Below, piece by piece: positions 15,089 through 16,730 of a stretch of 16,730 bases of DNA. A program made the translations under genes and the position numbers. Each line of letters begins with the position of its first letter. The first letter of the stretch is position 1. The notes below the pieces were generated by a model. That model did no database searches. It was not told where the DNA came from and was given only the letters and a program-made list of their open reading frames with translations. The DNA lies in NCBI GenBank assembly GCA_036505275.1, contig DASXTS010000416.1, positions 1 through 16,730 on the forward strand. The letters run 5' to 3'. The DNA is from DASXTS01 sp036505275 (GTDB lineage: Bacteria; Actinomycetota; Actinomycetes; Mycobacteriales; Pseudonocardiaceae).

Positions 15089-15895
15089 TCACGAACGCCG
15101 TCTGCGACGTAGCCCGTACCATGCGGCGCCGGCCGCGGCCACCGCACCGAGCCCCACGGCAGCCGCCGCGACGGCTGCGCCGGACGGCGTCGGAATCCGC
15201 GCGCGCAGCGACACCGGGTCGGAGAAGGTGAGCATCGGCCAGCCCCGCGCCGCCGCCTCCTTGCGCAGCGCGCGATCCGGGTTGACCACCGTCGGGTGCC
15301 CGACCGCGGTCAGCAGCGGCAGATCGGCCACCGAGTCCGAATAGGCGTGGCAGCGTTCCAGCAGATAGCCGTGCTCGGCGGCGAGCTTGCGCGCGGCGAG
15401 GGCCTTGTTCTCGCCACCGCAGTAGAACTCGAGCTCGCCGGTGTAGCGGCCGTCCACGATCGCCGCCCTGCTGCCGACGGTGTGGGTGGCGCCGACGAGC
15501 TCCCCGATCGGCCCGACCAGCTCCTCGCCCGAGGCCGAGACGACAACGATGTCATGGCCCTGGTCGCGGTGCTCCGCGATGAGTTCGGTGGCCTCCTTGT
15601 AGACCAGCGGATCCACGATGTCGTGCAGGGTCTCCTCGACGATGGAGCGGACCTGGTCGACGTCCCAACCGGCGCACAGCGCCGTGATGTGGCTGCGCAT
15701 CCGATCCATCTGGTCGGCGTCGGCGCCCGCCAGCATGAACATGAATTGGGCGTACGCACTCTTCAGCACGGCCCTGCGGTTGATCAGCCCACCCCGGAAG
15801 AAGGGCCGGCTGAAGGCCAACGTGCTGGACTTGGCGATAATCGTCTTGTCCAGGTCGAAGAAGGCGGCAACCCGCTCGCCGGCTGCGGTGTCCAC
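15089..15895 (-). CDS. HAD-IB family phosphatase, tail-anchored (Rv3661-like)
   Basis: This 268-residue protein belongs to the SerB-like HAD subfamily IB, phosphatases that use an aspartyl-phosphate intermediate. The nucleophile and acid/base are D14 and D16 in 'FFDLDKTII', motif II is the serine in 'VVSASGEE', motif III is the lysine in 'GGENKALAA', and motif IV is 'YSDSVADLPLL'. 'VDPLVYKEATELI' and 'GHPTVVNPDRALRKEAAARGWP' match the Rv3661 group as I recall it. The C-terminal part (about 238-262) is an Ala/Gly-rich hydrophobic helix followed by LRRRRRS, so the enzyme is probably anchored to the inner face of the membrane. The open frame extends far upstream, but the start is set at GTG 15895, because TATGCT ends 7 bases before it and the sequence before is non-coding. 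It is divergent from ssd, as in mycobacteria. The substrate is unknown. Confidence 0.92.
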   Translation of the reverse strand: MDTAAGERVAAFFDLDKTIIAKSSTLAFSRPFFRGGLINRRAVLKSAYAQFMFMLAGADADQMDRMRSHITALCAGWDVDQVRSIVEETLHDIVDPLVYKEATELIAEHRDQGHDIVVVSASGEELVGPIGELVGATHTVGSRAAIVDGRYTGELEFYCGGENKALAARKLAAEHGYLLERCHAYSDSVADLPLLTAVGHPTVVNPDRALRKEAAARGWPMLTFSDPVSLRARIPTPSGAAVAAAAVGLGAVAAAGAAWYGLRRRRRS

Positions 15896-15902
15896 TCCGT
15901 GC

Positions 15903-15908
15903 AGCATA
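15903..15908 (-). promoter_or_regulatory. Putative -10 box of the HAD gene
   Basis: TATGCT on the minus strand ends 7 bases before GTG 15895. There is no spaced ribosome binding site, which favours a leaderless mRNA. An ATG inside this box (15907) would add four residues and is considered less likely. Confidence 0.5.
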
Positions 15909-15991
15909 GGTCCGCACAGCACAAGTCGGCTTTTCTGGCACATTTGCCGTGTCCCCCAGACGGACGGGCAGCGGCTCACCACATTGCGAGT

Positions 15992-15997
15992 TACAGT
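15992..15997 (+). promoter_or_regulatory. Putative -10 box of the 6C RNA
   Basis: TACAGT fits TANNNT and would start transcription near 16004, just before the first of three stem-loops. No good -35 box is seen 17-18 bases upstream. Confidence 0.45.
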
Positions 15998-16003
15998 ATT
16001 GGT

Positions 16004-16094
16004 GTCCGGCTGAGCGCCGGATGGGTTCAGTCCGACCCCCCGGGACTGAACTCCAGACGACCCCCGTCCCTCCCCCCTGGCGGGGGTCGTCCCA
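16004..16094 (+). ncRNA. 6C small RNA (B11-like)
   Basis: Three stem-loops follow one another. A short one is CCGGC-TGAGC-GCCGG (16006-16020). The second is GTTCAGTCC and GGACTGAAC (16025-16033 with 16043-16051) with loop GACCCCCCG. The third is GACGACCCCCG and CGGGGGTCGTC (16056-16066 with 16081-16091) with loop TCCCTCCCCCCTGG. Two consecutive hairpins, each with a run of six C in the loop, are the definition of the actinobacterial 6C RNA motif. In M. tuberculosis this RNA (B11, about 93 nt) lies between Rv3660c (ssd) and Rv3661, exactly the genes found here, and is on the ssd strand, as here. In mycobacteria it is reported to pair with mRNAs such as panD and dnaB through the C-rich loops. 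The ends given are estimates from the TACAGT box and the last stem. Confidence 0.85.
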
Positions 16095-16181
16095 TATCCG
16101 CGTTCAGATCGCCGGCTCGGCCGGCGCATCTTGCCATGCGTGTCCGACATGGTCGGTGGGCTAGAGATCATTTGCGCACTC

Positions 16182-16218
16182 TTGTCCACAACCTGGGCAG
16201 TTGTCCACATGTGGATCT
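16182..16218 (+). promoter_or_regulatory. DnaA-box pair upstream of ssd
   Basis: TTGTCCACA occurs twice in the same orientation (16182-16190 and 16201-16209), 19 bases apart, about two helical turns. This is the preferred DnaA box of high-GC actinomycetes. A third, degenerate box in reverse orientation, TGTGGATCT (16210-16218), matches 7 of 9 bases and forms the palindrome TCCACATGTGGA with box 2. The cluster lies about 95 bases before the ssd start and 88 bases after the 6C RNA. It could let DnaA control ssd. Too few boxes are present for an origin, and no dnaA or dnaN gene is nearby. Confidence 0.65.
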
Positions 16219-16313
16219 TGAGGCCGGGGGTGGGTGGCCTGGCGAGGCGTGACGATGGCCGCTGACCGCCTGGCCCACGCCGTGGCTCGGGCGCCGTGTT
16301 CCTAGGGGGAGAC

Positions 16314-16730
16314 GTGGCTGAGCGACGAGCGTTGGTGATCACCCGCGACCGGCATCTGCTGGATGACCTCGACCGGGTCGCCGCCGCGGCCGGCTGCGAG
16401 CTGGACCGAGCCGACGGCGCGCCGGGCGGACGGCCCCGCTGGTCGTCGGCACCGCTGGTGCTCCTGGACGCGGCCACGGTCGGCGAATGCGCGATGGCCG
16501 GCTTGGGCCGTCGCCCCGGCGTGTTCGTGCTTTGCCGCGGCGAACCGCCGCCCGATCTGTGGAGACGTTGCCTGGAGGTCGGCGCCGACCAGGTGTTGTC
16601 GCTTCCCGACGCCGAGGCCCGGCTGGTGGAGGCGCTGTCCGACGCCGTCGACGCCGCAGCGCGGCCGGGATGCTCGATCGCCGTGGTGGGTGGCCGTGGC
16701 GGGGCCGGTGCCTCGGTTTTCGCGACGGCG
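16314..16730 (+). CDS. ssd: Septum-site-determining protein Ssd (MinD/ParA-like), N-terminal part
   Basis: The frame stays open from GTG 16314 to the right edge (139 residues), so the C-terminal ATPase domain is missing. The start has AGGGGGAG directly upstream. The visible part is a receiver-like N-terminal domain ('ALVITRDRHLLDDLDRVAAAAGCEL', 'APLVLLDAATVGECA', 'VGADQVLSLPDAEARLVEALSDAV' in separate blocks). It is followed by the beginning of the P-loop domain, 'IAVVGGRGGAGASVFATA'. That loop reads RGGAGAS instead of KGGxGKT, so both signature lysines are absent, as I recall for mycobacterial Rv3660c, which also reads GGRGGAGAS. Ssd affects septum formation in mycobacteria. In related genomes, tad/Flp pilus assembly genes follow ssd, and they would be expected just outside this window. 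Identification rests on this motif plus the HAD and 6C neighbours. Confidence 0.88.
   Translation, partial: MAERRALVITRDRHLLDDLDRVAAAAGCELDRADGAPGGRPRWSSAPLVLLDAATVGECAMAGLGRRPGVFVLCRGEPPPDLWRRCLEVGADQVLSLPDAEARLVEALSDAVDAAARPGCSIAVVGGRGGAGASVFATA

Noticed and set aside
16182..16218. Replication origin
   Set aside because: Only two good DnaA boxes, no AT-rich unwinding element and no dnaA/dnaN neighbours.
15896..16477. Upstream extension of the HAD reading frame (about 194 more codons)
   Set aside because: It would run through the 6C RNA, the DnaA boxes and the start of ssd; the extra residues are Ser/Arg/Pro-rich and unlike the family, and the TATGCT box supports GTG 15895.

Overview
The window is high-GC, densely coded DNA from an actinomycete. 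Gene order and protein similarity recalled from memory point to Mycobacteriales/Pseudonocardiales, and a Pseudonocardiaceae-type genome is my best guess. Two blocks known from Mycobacterium tuberculosis are recognisable. One is the 2-oxoacid dehydrogenase E2 / lipoylation block (dlaT-lipB-lipA-Rv2219-like). The other is the HAD phosphatase / 6C small RNA / ssd locus (Rv3661 / B11 / Rv3660c-like). All functional calls come from reading the sequence and from remembered families; no search was run.

Layout. Positions 1-1143 hold a partial PPOX/F420-type oxidoreductase (minus), a divergent OsmC-family protein (plus), and a small conserved actinobacterial protein (minus) whose stop codon interlocks with that of osmC. 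Positions 1259-8245 are a plus-strand lipoic-acid block: lpdA (E3), sucB/dlaT (E2 with two lipoyl domains), lipB (octanoyltransferase), an SDR oxidoreductase, lipA (lipoyl synthase) and a DUF4191 membrane protein. LipB and LipA build the lipoyl group, the E2 carries it, and LpdA reoxidises it, so this block holds a cofactor pathway together with its client enzyme. The SDR lies between lipB and lipA.

Positions 8399-11261 encode a large secreted nuclease (lamin-tail domain, endonuclease/exonuclease/phosphatase domain, Fn3) that is broken by one extra C near 10097-10100. It converges on a minus-strand operon (14675 to 11408): ABC ATPase, ABC-2 permease and a secreted NagZ-like family 3 glycosidase, joined by two 4-bp start/stop overlaps. 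The convergent gap holds a perfect 11-bp inverted repeat and a 10-bp tandem repeat.

Positions 14676-15088 are non-coding with repeats and hairpins. Then come a tail-anchored HAD phosphatase (minus), a probable 6C small RNA (two stem-loops with C-rich loops, about 16004-16094, plus), a pair of DnaA boxes, and the start of ssd, a MinD/ParA-like septum-site protein cut by the right edge.

A recurring regulatory feature is a TANNNT hexamer 6-7 bases before the start codon of lipB, the SDR gene, lipA, the DUF4191 gene, the ABC ATPase and the HAD phosphatase. This pattern fits leaderless transcription from gene-specific promoters. I see no tRNA, rRNA, transposase, phage gene or CRISPR array. The closest thing to a novel arrangement is the 6C RNA plus DnaA-box cluster in front of ssd, together with the short repeats in three of the intergenic gaps.
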